Assembly: GCA_036507005.1 (NCBI GenBank)
Contig: DASXQT010000025.1
Location: 6,519-70,518 of the forward strand
From: WS-2 sp036507005
Lineage (GTDB): Bacteria; Eisenbacteria; RBG-16-71-46
Direction: 5' to 3'
DNA: 64,000 bases
The translations under genes were made by a program, and so were the position numbers. The notes under the pieces were generated by a model that worked only from the letters and a program-made list of their open reading frames with translations, was not told the origin of the DNA and did no database searches. Below, piece by piece: positions 54,510 through 63,431 of the stretch (positions within the stretch are counted from its first letter, which is position 1; every line of letters starts with the position of its first letter).

Positions 54510-55739
54510 ATGTGGCCCACGATCGAGCGCAAGATCCTGTCCGGCGAGCGCCTGAGCGCCGCCGAGGGCGTCCACCTGCTCTCCGCGGCCCCGCTCCTCG
54601 AGCTGGGAGCCCTCGCCCACGAGGTGCGGGCGCGGAAGACCGATCCCAAGCTCGTCACCTACGTCATCGACACCAACCCCAACTACACCAACGTCTGCAC
54701 GGTGGACTGCCACTTCTGCGCCTTCTACCGCAAGCCGGGCGGCGGCGCCTCCGACGCCTACACCCACGACGTGGAGGGCGTGATGCGGATGATGGCGACC
54801 GCCGACCGCCTGGGCGCCACCACCGTGCTGCTCCAGGGCGGGCTCAACCCGGCGATCCCCTGGGAGTTCTACCCCACGATCGTGCGCGAGTCGCGGCGGC
54901 GCTACCCGAACATCACGCCCCACTTCTTCTCCGCCCCCGAGATCCACCAGATGGTCGAGGTGAGCGGGCTTTCGATCCGCGGCGTGCTGGAGGCGCTCTA
55001 CGAGGCCGGCCAGCGCACGCTCCCGGGTGGCGGCGCCGAGATCCTGGCGCGGCGGGTGCGGAAGCGCATCTCGGTCAAGAAGGGCGGGCCCGAGGCCTGG
55101 CTCGACGTCCACCGCGAGGCCCACCGGGTCGGCATGCGCTCGACCGCCACCATGATGTACGGCCACGTCGAGACCGACGAGGAGATCGTGGAGCACCTCG
55201 ACTACATCCGCGACCTCCAGGACGAGACCCGCGGCTTCACCGCCTTCGTCCCCTGGTCCTACAAGCGCGGCAACACGCCGATGGAGAGTAAAGTGAAGCA
55301 GGTGGCGGGGGCGTCACGCTACCTGCGCATCCTGGCGGCCTCGCGGCTCTACCTGGACAACTTCGACCACGTCCAGGCCTCGTGGTTCAGCGAGGGCAAG
55401 AAGACCGGCCAGATCGCGCTCCGATTCGGGGCCGACGACTTCGGCGGGACGCTCTACGAGGAGAACGTGCACCTGGCAACCGGGCACGTGAACAAGGCGA
55501 CCGTGGCCGAGCTGGAGACCCTGATCCGCGAGGCCGGCTTCACCCCCGCCCAGCGCACCACGCTCTACGAGATCCTGCGCGTCGCCCCCGGGCCGGAGGC
55601 CGCGGGGACCCTCGCCGAGGACGTGCCGCTCTTCGTCGAGAGCCTGCGCGAGCTGCCCCCGGAGTACCCCGAGTCGCTCGAAGGCGAGGAGTCCCCCGCG
55701 CGCCCCTCACGCGCGGATGAGCTGATCCTGCCGAGCTGA
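54510..55739 (+). CDS. mqnC: Cyclic dehypoxanthinyl futalosine synthase MqnC
   Basis: The 409-residue radical SAM enzyme has cluster cysteines at 63, 67 and 70 (CTVDCHFC) in the frame YTNVCTVDCHFCAFYRK and the MqnC hallmark VLLQGGLNPAIPWEFY. It cyclises dehypoxanthine futalosine, the third futalosine-pathway reaction set. The C-terminal ~40 residues are non-conserved. A -10-like TATCGT (54494-54499) lies before ATG 54510; the GTG at 54498 in frame is less likely. It lies only 37 bp after pilin cassette 3 and before cassette 4, an odd place for a cofactor gene. Confidence 0.93.
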   Translation: MWPTIERKILSGERLSAAEGVHLLSAAPLLELGALAHEVRARKTDPKLVTYVIDTNPNYTNVCTVDCHFCAFYRKPGGGASDAYTHDVEGVMRMMATADRLGATTVLLQGGLNPAIPWEFYPTIVRESRRRYPNITPHFFSAPEIHQMVEVSGLSIRGVLEALYEAGQRTLPGGGAEILARRVRKRISVKKGGPEAWLDVHREAHRVGMRSTATMMYGHVETDEEIVEHLDYIRDLQDETRGFTAFVPWSYKRGNTPMESKVKQVAGASRYLRILAASRLYLDNFDHVQASWFSEGKKTGQIALRFGADDFGGTLYEENVHLATGHVNKATVAELETLIREAGFTPAQRTTLYEILRVAPGPEAAGTLAEDVPLFVESLRELPPEYPESLEGEESPARPSRADELILPS

Positions 55740-56094
55740 GCCCCGCCGCCGCGGCGCGGCGCCGGCGGCCCGTCCACCCGCAACCCCGCGTCGGGGATTC
55801 ACGCCCGCGCGACTCCGTCGCTCGCGCGGTTTCACCCACGCGGCGCCGATCCCCACGCTGGTTCGGGCCGGGATCACGCCGCGTACTCCGCCCGAGCCTG
55901 CGCCCTCATCGAGCGATCGGAGCCCCGATTTCCGCGCCCCGCATGCGTCTGCGGCTCCGGCAACCGCGCGGCCCGCCGACCGCACCCGACTTCGCGCGCT
56001 CGCGATCCGCGCGTGGCACGGAGGTTGCGCACAGTTTCCCGAAGTAGCAGGCAACCCGCACGACACCCAGGGCTACCAGGATCGCCAGCGCAGC
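55740..56094 (+). other. Intergenic region before pilin cassette 4
   Basis: These 355 bp carry no gene. The sigma-54-like promoter lies at its right end; no other structure is clear, though GC-rich short palindromes such as CGCGCG arms around 55994-56013 occur. Confidence 0.5.
56014..56029 (+). promoter_or_regulatory. Sigma-54 -24/-12 promoter, pilin cassette 4
   Basis: TGGCACGGAGGTTGCG is a near-perfect match to TGGCACG-N4-TTGC, with GG and GC 10 nt apart (56015-56016, 56027-56028). It lies 66 bp before ATG 56095, leaving a leader of roughly 55 nt. Confidence 0.8.
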
Positions 56095-56496
56095 ATGACA
56101 ACCTTGCCAGTCACCCCGTCGCCGGCCGAACGCGGCACCAGCCTCCTCGAGCTGATCGTGGCGCTCACCATCCTCGCCATCGGGGTGCTCGCGGTCTCGC
56201 AGCTCTTCCCCGCCGGCACGCGCTCCCAGGTGCAGGACCGCCTGCGCACCGAGGCCATCCAGTTCGCGCGCGAGAAGGTCGAGCAGCTCGAGCTGACGGG
56301 CTGGTCGGGACCCGACCTCACGGTCGGCCGCCATCCGGCGGGCGCCGCGGTGGAGCCGCTCGGAAGCCTCGGGCGCTCCTACCAGGTGGACCTGCTCGCC
56401 GCCCCTCTCGACAACTTGAAGCGGGTGACCGTCAAGGTCGCCTGGAACCATGTCCGGCGCTGCTCGCTGCAGGCCGTCACCTACCTGAGGAAATAG
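56095..56496 (+). CDS. PilV-like minor prepilin, cassette 4
   Basis: The 133-residue protein has leader MTTLPVTPSPAERG cut before TSLLEL, then a hydrophobic helix (IVALTILAIGVLAVSQLFP). The body carries QFAREKVEQLELTGWSGPDL and GRHPAGAAVEPLG and ends AVTYLRK. It starts the cassette 66 bp after the best sigma-54 element in the window. Same tip role proposed as for the other PilV members. Confidence 0.85.
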   Translation: MTTLPVTPSPAERGTSLLELIVALTILAIGVLAVSQLFPAGTRSQVQDRLRTEAIQFAREKVEQLELTGWSGPDLTVGRHPAGAAVEPLGSLGRSYQVDLLAAPLDNLKRVTVKVAWNHVRRCSLQAVTYLRK

Positions 56497-56500
56497 CCCG

Positions 56501-59500
56501 TTGTCCGCACCCCGCCGCCCCCACGTTCCTACCCGCCCCGCCGCCCGGGGCTTCACGCTGGTCGAGCTGCTCGTCACGATGGTCGTGCTCGGCGTCGTGA
56601 TGCTGTCGCTGATGACGGTGATGTACGGCGCCGTGCGCTGCAAGACCGCGACCGGGAACCACATCGAGAGCACGCAGTCGGTGCGGGCCGCGCTCGACAT
56701 GGTGACCCGCGACCTGCGCTCCTCGGGCTACGGCACGGACATCACGTACGGGCAGCAGCCGCAGCCGCCGATCGCCTACGTGGACTCGACCCAGGTGCTG
56801 ATCAACGCCAACCTGCAGCCCTACCCCGAGACCGCCGCTTCGCCCGCCCCGCCCCTGGCGTACAACCCCGCGGGCACCCCCCGGCCGTACCCGCTCAACG
56901 GCACGCCCTGGACGCCGCCGATCCGCTACCGCTCCGGGGCCGAGCTGATCCGCTGGACGCTCGACGCCAACAACGACGGCGTGGTGGACGCGAGCGACCT
57001 GGCCTCGGCCGACGGCGCAGACGCCCGGCGCACGCTGAATCCCGACGACTTCGTCCTGGTGCGCCAGGTCTTCGGCGATTCGACCGGCAACGTCGCGGGC
57101 GCCAACGGCGGCGCGAGCGAGCACGTCGCGCTGGTCGAGAAGCCGGGAGCGGGAGTCCCGTCGATCTTCACCGTCTGGTTCAAGGACAGCGCGACCCCGT
57201 GGGACTGGAAGAACGGCCCGGTGCCGGCGAGCCAGCTCTCGCGGATCGCCTCGATCACGGTCCAGCTCACCTGCTCGAGCCCGCGGCCGGACCCCGATGG
57301 CAGCTTCCCGCGCACGACGCTCCGGACCCAGGTCGGCTCCACCCGCAACGCGCCCGACGTCGGCCTCACCCTCTTCCCGATCGAGGGCTTCGTGTACGAC
57401 GACAAGAATCGCAACCGCACGCGGGACGCCGGGGAGCCCGGCATCCCCGAGGCGCTCCTCCTTCTCGGCGGCAGCCAGGGGACCTACACCGATCCGAGCG
57501 GGCGCTACCTCTTCATGGTCAAGGCCGGCACCTATCGGCTCAAGCACACGGCTCCGAAGGGCTACGGGGTCTTCACCAACCCGGACTCGACCACGATCAC
57601 GGTGGGTCCCGGCGCCACCTTCTCGTTCGCCGACACCGCGAAGCGCGGCGGGTTCATCAACGTCCGCGCCTGGTACGACAGCGATTTCGATGGCTACCGC
57701 GACGTCGGCGAGCCGGCCCAGCCCGGGATGCAGGTCACCGGCACGCCCGGCCCGGACGTCCAGATCACCGACTACAACGGCAAGGCGAAGATGTTCGTCC
57801 CGCCCGGAGCCTTCACGGTCACGATGGCGCTGCCCGAATCCCTGATCACCACGACGCCCAACCCGGTCACCGGGTTCATGGCGAACGGGGACACCGCGGG
57901 CGTGAACTTCGGCATCCGGATCACGCCCACGGCCCGGATCTCGGGGAAGGTGTACCGCGACGGGAACCTGAACGGCGTGCTCGACGCCGGCGAGGCCGGT
58001 GTGGCCAACGTCCCGGTGAACGTGACCAAGGACGGAGGCCTGACGATCACCGCCTCCGGCACCACCGACTCCAACGGCAACTACTCGATCGAGACCCGCA
58101 TCAACGACCCGCCGCGCACCAACGCCTACGCGGTCTACATCACGCCGCCGGCGGGATACTTCCCCACCAGCCCGATGGCCCTGTCGCCTCTCTGGCTCAC
58201 CACGAGCGGGCTCTCGGGCAGGAACTTCGGCGTGCTCGCCTACGAGCTGATCACGCTCAACGCGGCCCGTGTGCTGTGCCTCGGGAGCGGGGACCTGGTC
58301 GAGAAGGACTGGAACTCGAGCCCCACGCAGAGGATGGTGGACCAGGACCTGGTGCTGGGCGCCGACGCCAACGGGAGCGACCAGATCTCGACGTGGTTCA
58401 ACCGCTACGACTCGCACCCGCTGTTCTCGAACAACGCCGACTACAGCCGGCAGGCCGGCGCGGGCATCGTCGCCATGTCGGTGGACACGCTGGACACCGG
58501 CACGAACCTGGCCCGGGAGCGCGCCGACGTGGCGACGGGAACCAAGTATCAGGCCACGACCAGGACGAACTTCCAGATCTGGCTCAACCAGAACGCGGCC
58601 GGGAGCGAAGGCTATCTGCCCGCTGCCCCGACCCGCCTGTACACCACCAGGGACAAGGGCAACGTGTACGCCCTGCTCACCGCGGACCTGACGGGCAAGT
58701 CCACTGCGCCCGACGGCGTGGACATCCTGGTGGGCACGGCGTCGCCCACGGCCGGCCAGGGCACCATCGAGCTGTGGAAGAACACCAACGCCTCTCCGCC
58801 AGTGTGGCAGAACGCGGCCACCTTCCCGAACAGCGGCTCGATCCCGAACAACGCCCTGGGGGCGGTGACCGGGATGGCGCTCGCCGATTTCGACGGCGAC
58901 AAGCTCAAGGACCTGGTGGTGACCACGCGCACCATCACCTCCACCTACAGCGGTCAGATCATGTTCTTCAAGAACCGTGGGAAGACCGTCAGTCCTGTGT
59001 TCCTCTACAAGAGCGTCTACACGCTCACGACCGACGTGCCGACCAGCGTCGCGGTCGCGGACGTCGACGGCGACGGCCGCGAAGACGTCGTGGTCGGCAC
59101 CCAGAACGGCCCGGCGTCGGGACGCATCCTCCACTGGCGGAACACCACGCCTTCGACCTTCGCCTTCACGCTGACCTCGCAGGTCGATGTGCCCGGATTC
59201 GTCACGAGCCTCACGGCCGCCGACCTGGGCGGCGGCGCGCGCAAGGACATCGCCGCCGGCTTCCGCACCAGCGGCAGCGGCTACGGCGGCGGGGTGCGCA
59301 TCTACTACACCGACCTCGGCACGATCGCGGGCCCCGGGGTCGATCCCACCGGCGGCCTGGTGGTGAACTTCGTGCCCGCCCTCACGACCGGCAACTACAA
59401 CTACGGCGTCTATCCCACGACCCCGTTCCCTCCGTACCTGAGCGACCTCGTGGTCGGCGTGAAGTCGAGCGACTTCACCGGCTCGCTCGTGGTCATCATC

Positions 59501-59506
59501 CGCTAA
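56501..59506 (+). CDS. Giant PilW-like prepilin with Sdr/CNA-B-like and FG-GAP-like repeats, cassette 4
   Basis: The protein has 1001 residues and starts at TTG 56501, 5 bases after the PilV stop. Cut site AARG|FTLVEL after residue 17. Layout as in the other giants: Sdr/CNA-B-like domains from ~295 (EGFVYDDKNRNRTRDAGEPG), ~385 and ~480 (SGKVYRDGNLNGVLDAGEAG), conserved ITLNAARVLCLGSGDLVEKDW near 585, FG-GAP-like repeats with DFDGDKLKD and DVDGDGRED. Closest to the cassette 3 giant in loop sequences such as the GRTNFQIWLNQ-like region. Confidence 0.84.
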   Translation: MSAPRRPHVPTRPAARGFTLVELLVTMVVLGVVMLSLMTVMYGAVRCKTATGNHIESTQSVRAALDMVTRDLRSSGYGTDITYGQQPQPPIAYVDSTQVLINANLQPYPETAASPAPPLAYNPAGTPRPYPLNGTPWTPPIRYRSGAELIRWTLDANNDGVVDASDLASADGADARRTLNPDDFVLVRQVFGDSTGNVAGANGGASEHVALVEKPGAGVPSIFTVWFKDSATPWDWKNGPVPASQLSRIASITVQLTCSSPRPDPDGSFPRTTLRTQVGSTRNAPDVGLTLFPIEGFVYDDKNRNRTRDAGEPGIPEALLLLGGSQGTYTDPSGRYLFMVKAGTYRLKHTAPKGYGVFTNPDSTTITVGPGATFSFADTAKRGGFINVRAWYDSDFDGYRDVGEPAQPGMQVTGTPGPDVQITDYNGKAKMFVPPGAFTVTMALPESLITTTPNPVTGFMANGDTAGVNFGIRITPTARISGKVYRDGNLNGVLDAGEAGVANVPVNVTKDGGLTITASGTTDSNGNYSIETRINDPPRTNAYAVYITPPAGYFPTSPMALSPLWLTTSGLSGRNFGVLAYELITLNAARVLCLGSGDLVEKDWNSSPTQRMVDQDLVLGADANGSDQISTWFNRYDSHPLFSNNADYSRQAGAGIVAMSVDTLDTGTNLARERADVATGTKYQATTRTNFQIWLNQNAAGSEGYLPAAPTRLYTTRDKGNVYALLTADLTGKSTAPDGVDILVGTASPTAGQGTIELWKNTNASPPVWQNAATFPNSGSIPNNALGAVTGMALADFDGDKLKDLVVTTRTITSTYSGQIMFFKNRGKTVSPVFLYKSVYTLTTDVPTSVAVADVDGDGREDVVVGTQNGPASGRILHWRNTTPSTFAFTLTSQVDVPGFVTSLTAADLGGGARKDIAAGFRTSGSGYGGGVRIYYTDLGTIAGPGVDPTGGLVVNFVPALTTGNYNYGVYPTTPFPPYLSDLVVGVKSSDFTGSLVVIIR

Positions 59507-59516
59507 GGGGGGGAGC

Positions 59517-60779
59517 GTGCGGGCCGCGGAGCCGAATGCTGCGGGCCCGGTGCCCGATCGCGGCGGCGAGCGCGGCATGGCGCTGGTCGTCGCGCTCCTG
59601 ATTCTCTGCCTGCTCTCGACGTTGGGTGCCACGCTCATGGCGAGCCTCGGCACCGAGCGCAAGATCGTGGGCCACGCCGAGCGCAGCGCCCAGGCGCTCG
59701 ACGCCGCCGAAGCCGGCGTGGGCGAGGCGCTCGCCCGGATCCGGAGCGGCGAGATCCGGCTCCCCGAGTCGAACCCGCGCGCCGCGGCGCAGATCTTCCT
59801 GTGCCGGGAAGGCGGCGAGCCCCGTCTCGGCCCGGATTCGACCTCTCTCGCCACCCGCCAGCCCGATGGAGCGTGGCTCGACTACAGCGCCGCCGGCCGC
59901 GGCGAAGGCGCGCTCACCGTGAGCTTCAAGACCGACGCGGCGGGTGCTTCGATCTACCGCTACGACGGCAACCTCCTGCCCCCGCTCAATACCCGCACCG
60001 GCCTTCCGGTCTACGTGATCCGCTCGACGGGCCGGGTGGGAGGCGCGCGGGAGCGCATCGTGACCGAGGTGATCCAGAAGCCGATCGAGGTCCAGCTCCA
60101 CGCGGCGCTCGGCGCCGACACCGACATCGAGTTCGGCGGGAACGCCGCGGTATGCGGTCACGACCATCTGGGCTCGACGCCCGACTTGGCCGGCGCGAAC
60201 GGCCGCGAGCGGATCGGGAGCTGCGTCCCGTACGAGACCGGGATCTCGAGCCTCCCCGGCTCGTGGACCACGGGGAGCACGCGCGGCGGCGGCGGCCCGA
60301 CGCGGGCCGGAGTGCCCGAGGCCGGTCTCTCGAGCCAGAGCGGCTTCTACGCCGGGCCGTGGGAGGCGCTCGGCATGGAGCGCGGCGAGTTCTACGCATG
60401 GCTCGGGGCCGCCGAGCGGAGCGAGCCCCGCGACCTCGTTGGCGTGGTGCACCTCGACCGCGACGCGATCCCGCAGGACAGGTCCGGCGGCTTCGTGCTC
60501 CGCGGGGTGCGGGGCGAAGGAATGCTCTACGTGGACGGCGACCTCACGCTCCGGGACGATTTCGTCTACCGCGGCCTGATCTACGTCGAGGGGGACCTGA
60601 AGGTGGAAGGCCGGGCGTGGATCCTGGGCGGGCTCGTGGTGTGCGGCAAGGCGCGGCTCAAGCTCGACGGCGGCACCACGGTGCTCTACAGCCGCGAGGC
60701 GATCACCCGCGCCCTCGCCTCCCACGGCGGCCAGTTCACGACGCTCTCGTGGCGGCAGGAGCAGCCGGGCGCCGAGTGA
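59517..60779 (+). CDS. PilX-like minor prepilin, cassette 4
   Basis: The 420-residue protein starts with GTG 59517, 10 bp after the giant gene's stop. Signal GERG|MALVVAL is followed by LLILCLLSTLGATLMASL. The conserved motif appears as VCGHDHLGSTP ... GSCVPYE, and the C-terminal beta repeats as GEGMLYVDGDLTL, YRGLIYVEGDLKV, AWILGGLVVCG. The end FTTLSWRQEQPGAE matches the family close. It is most like the cassette 1 PilX. Confidence 0.84.
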   Translation: MRAAEPNAAGPVPDRGGERGMALVVALLILCLLSTLGATLMASLGTERKIVGHAERSAQALDAAEAGVGEALARIRSGEIRLPESNPRAAAQIFLCREGGEPRLGPDSTSLATRQPDGAWLDYSAAGRGEGALTVSFKTDAAGASIYRYDGNLLPPLNTRTGLPVYVIRSTGRVGGARERIVTEVIQKPIEVQLHAALGADTDIEFGGNAAVCGHDHLGSTPDLAGANGRERIGSCVPYETGISSLPGSWTTGSTRGGGGPTRAGVPEAGLSSQSGFYAGPWEALGMERGEFYAWLGAAERSEPRDLVGVVHLDRDAIPQDRSGGFVLRGVRGEGMLYVDGDLTLRDDFVYRGLIYVEGDLKVEGRAWILGGLVVCGKARLKLDGGTTVLYSREAITRALASHGGQFTTLSWRQEQPGAE

Positions 60780-60900
60780 CCGCGGCGCGCCGGGTCGCCC
60801 GCGCGCTTGCCCGGGATGCAGGCCGGGTGGAGACTCACCTCCGCCCCGCGGAATTCACGGGGTCTCGTGGAATCGGCCGCGGCCGGAAGGAGGCAGGGAC

Positions 60901-61338
60901 ATGGCTACCAAGGATGAGGTTCATCGGATCGAATACTTCGCCCACATCGTGGAGGACAGGCCGGGAGAAGGAGCCACTCTGGGCCGCAAGCTCGCCCAGG
61001 AGGGCGTCAACCTGCTTGCCCTGTCCGCGTTCCCGGCGGCGCCCGGCAAGACGCAGGTGGATCTCGTGCCCGAGAGCCACGAGCCGTTCGTGAAGGCCGC
61101 GAAGAAGCTCGGGCTCTCGCTCTCTGCGCCGAAGACCTGCTTCCTGATCCAGGGCACCGATCGCACGGGCGCGATGGGGGAGATGCTGGCGCGGCTCGGC
61201 AACGCGAACATCAACGTGCGCGCCTCGCTCGGCGTGTGCGCGGGGGGCAAGCGCTACGGCGCGATCCTCTGGGTGGCGCCGGCCGACGTCGAGGCGGCGG
61301 CGCGGGCGCTGGGTGCGACCACCATGGCGAAGGTCTGA
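60901..61338 (+). CDS. ACT-domain protein
   Basis: The 145-residue protein follows a strong AAGGAGG ribosome-binding site. It carries two ACT-like halves: IVEDRPGEGATLGRKLAQEGVNLLALSAF near the start and FLIQGTDRTGAMGEMLARLGNANINVRASLGV in the second half. ACT domains bind amino acids or other small ligands to regulate enzymes. No enzyme is fused, so it is probably a stand-alone ligand sensor. It stands between the pilin cassettes and a convergent glycosyltransferase gene. Confidence 0.8.
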   Translation: MATKDEVHRIEYFAHIVEDRPGEGATLGRKLAQEGVNLLALSAFPAAPGKTQVDLVPESHEPFVKAAKKLGLSLSAPKTCFLIQGTDRTGAMGEMLARLGNANINVRASLGVCAGGKRYGAILWVAPADVEAAARALGATTMAKV

Positions 61339-61477
61339 GAGCGCGGCTCCGCGTTTTGAGCTCGCGGCCCGCCCGGGTGCTCCCGCGCGGGCCGCGGCGT
61401 TTCGGGAGCGGCGGGCGGCGGCAGCCCGGGGGCGGCGCTGCGATCGAGGCGCCCCGCAATGAGGCTCGAGGGCCTCG

Positions 61478-63211
61478 CTACCGCAAGTGCGCGCCTCGCA
61501 GCGCCGCCAGCTTGGGCCCCAACGGCCCCAGCTCGAGCCACACCACCATGAATCCGTCGCTGCTCTGGTAACGCCGCACGCGCTGGATGTTGAGCTCGGG
61601 CCGGGCGCGCGCCTCGAGCGGCCGCGCGAGCACCTCCTCCCAGCCATCCCAGGCCATCGTCGCGTCGCGGAAGACGAGCAGCACGTGGTGGAAGTCGAGC
61701 CGCCGCCGGCAGGCGTCGACGTCCTCGGGCCCGAGCGCCAGGTGGATCACCGGCCGCCGGGCGTGCCAGGCGAGCAGCGGGCCCAGGTTGCTCATCACCG
61801 CCTCTCCGGGCGGGATGTCGCGATTCATGAGCACGCCGAGCTCGAGCAGCGTGACCGTGGCCGGCACGCCGCGCGTGGCGGAGGCGGCGCGCGCCTCCTG
61901 GTTGCCGCGCGCGGTCTGCCAGGCTCCCCACGTGAGCGCCACCGCCGCGACCCCGACCCGCAGCAAGCGCAGGGCCCGCACGGAGAGCAGACCCGGCGGC
62001 GACGAGTCGATCAGGCCCCACAGCGCGAGGATCCCCGCGGCCTCGAGCGGCACGCGCCCCGGGAACATGTAGCGCAGCCTGGCCACGCCCAGCGCCGCGG
62101 CCACGAGCCCCAGGCCGAAGATCGCGAGCACCGCGACCGCCGCGACCTTGAGCGCCCGCGGCGGACGCGCGATCGCGATCCAGGCCACCAGCGCCCCGAG
62201 CCACAGCGCGCGCGGCCCGGTCACCGAGGCGAGCGCCAGCGCCGGGAGGTTGCGCAGCACCTTGCCCGCGAGCAGCCCCACCGCCGCGGCGCCCTGCGGC
62301 AGCCGCGGGGGCTCGGGCAGATGGTTGAGCGTGAACCAGGTCCGCCCCTGGACGCCGTCCCAGATCACGTACTGGCCCAGGTCCCAGGCCGGCGTGCCGA
62401 ACTCCCGCCACTTGTAGAGCCACCAGGGCGCGAGCGGGAGCGCGAGGCCCGCGAGCGTGAGGAGCGCCACGCGGCGACGGCCGCCGGGCGGCGCGAGCCA
62501 AACCGCCGCGATCACGAGCGCCGGCGCGAGCCACAGCATGTTGATGCGGAACGCGCCCGTCACCCCGAGCAGCAGCCCGTAGAGGAACGCCCGGCGCGTG
62601 GTCCGGCCGAGCGCGAGCAGGGCGAGCGCGCCGACCAGGCCGCAGGTGAACGGCAGCTCGGTGAAGCCTCCGACCCCGAAGTGCTGGGCCTCGGGATCGA
62701 GCAGGAACGCGAGCCCGACCGTGAGCGCCGCCGCCGCGCGCACGGTGGGGGAGATCCCGGGGGCGTGATCGCGCAGCAGCTTGCTCGCCGCGAGCGCGAT
62801 CAGGATCCCCGCCATCATGAAGCTCGTGAACATGATCGGGAGCACGAGCCACTCCATCTGGTCGGGGCGCGTCCACTGCGCGACCGTTCGCCCCGCGAGC
62901 TTCAGCTCGCGGGGCGCGAGCACGAAGATCGCCGCCTCGAGCACCACGAGGCCGGGCTGGACCAGCGCGAGCGGCCAGGGCGGGCGCGAGTGGCGCGCCA
63001 GCTCGAGCGGCAGCGCGTAGGTGGTGGCGAGGCGCCCGTTCTGCGCCAGCTCGCGCGCGGCGAGCGCGTACTGCGACGAGTCGTAGTTGAGGACCGGCGA
63101 GCGGCGGCCCAGGCTCCAGGCCTCGGCGTGCAGCGCCCACAGGACGCAGCCGGCCACGAGCAGGAGCCCGAGCATCGCAAGGCCGGCCACGGTCCTTCGA
63201 GTCTCGCCCAT
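61478..63211 (-). CDS. Membrane glycosyltransferase (GT-C/ArnT-like)
   Basis: This 577-residue protein has 10-12 hydrophobic segments. The first outer loop holds NYDSSQYALAARELAQNGRLATTYALP, like the acidic loop with Asp of the GT39/ArnT/PMT group. A C-terminal ~120-residue soluble part follows (VPATVTLLELGVLMNRDIPPGEAVMSN). It probably transfers a sugar from a polyprenyl phosphate on the outer side of the inner membrane. Donor and acceptor are unknown. ATG 63211 starts right before the first helix. Confidence 0.75.
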   Translation of the reverse strand: MGETRRTVAGLAMLGLLLVAGCVLWALHAEAWSLGRRSPVLNYDSSQYALAARELAQNGRLATTYALPLELARHSRPPWPLALVQPGLVVLEAAIFVLAPRELKLAGRTVAQWTRPDQMEWLVLPIMFTSFMMAGILIALAASKLLRDHAPGISPTVRAAAALTVGLAFLLDPEAQHFGVGGFTELPFTCGLVGALALLALGRTTRRAFLYGLLLGVTGAFRINMLWLAPALVIAAVWLAPPGGRRRVALLTLAGLALPLAPWWLYKWREFGTPAWDLGQYVIWDGVQGRTWFTLNHLPEPPRLPQGAAAVGLLAGKVLRNLPALALASVTGPRALWLGALVAWIAIARPPRALKVAAVAVLAIFGLGLVAAALGVARLRYMFPGRVPLEAAGILALWGLIDSSPPGLLSVRALRLLRVGVAAVALTWGAWQTARGNQEARAASATRGVPATVTLLELGVLMNRDIPPGEAVMSNLGPLLAWHARRPVIHLALGPEDVDACRRRLDFHHVLLVFRDATMAWDGWEEVLARPLEARARPELNIQRVRRYQSSDGFMVVWLELGPLGPKLAALRGAHLR

Positions 63212-63431
63212 CGCGGCAGCCTAACGGCTCGCTCCCGGGCGCACAATGATGAGCCGACGGCGGTGCGCGCGGCGCGTGCACGCGACACGGAAGCATCCCC
63301 AATCGGGTGACTCCCGAAGCCCACCAGCGACGGATGCGGCGGGTTGCGAACCTCCGCGGCGTTCGAGTGCTCCCACGTCAGGCGGCCGGTGCCCTGAGCC
63401 CCGCGCTGCGGCGGTGCGCCGCCGCCCGCGA

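Larger units (their letters stand above)
56095..60779 (+). repeat. Pilin cassette 4 (PilV-PilW-PilX)
   Basis: Fourth cassette, three genes as in cassette 2; members start at 56095, 56501 and 59517. Confidence 0.75.
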
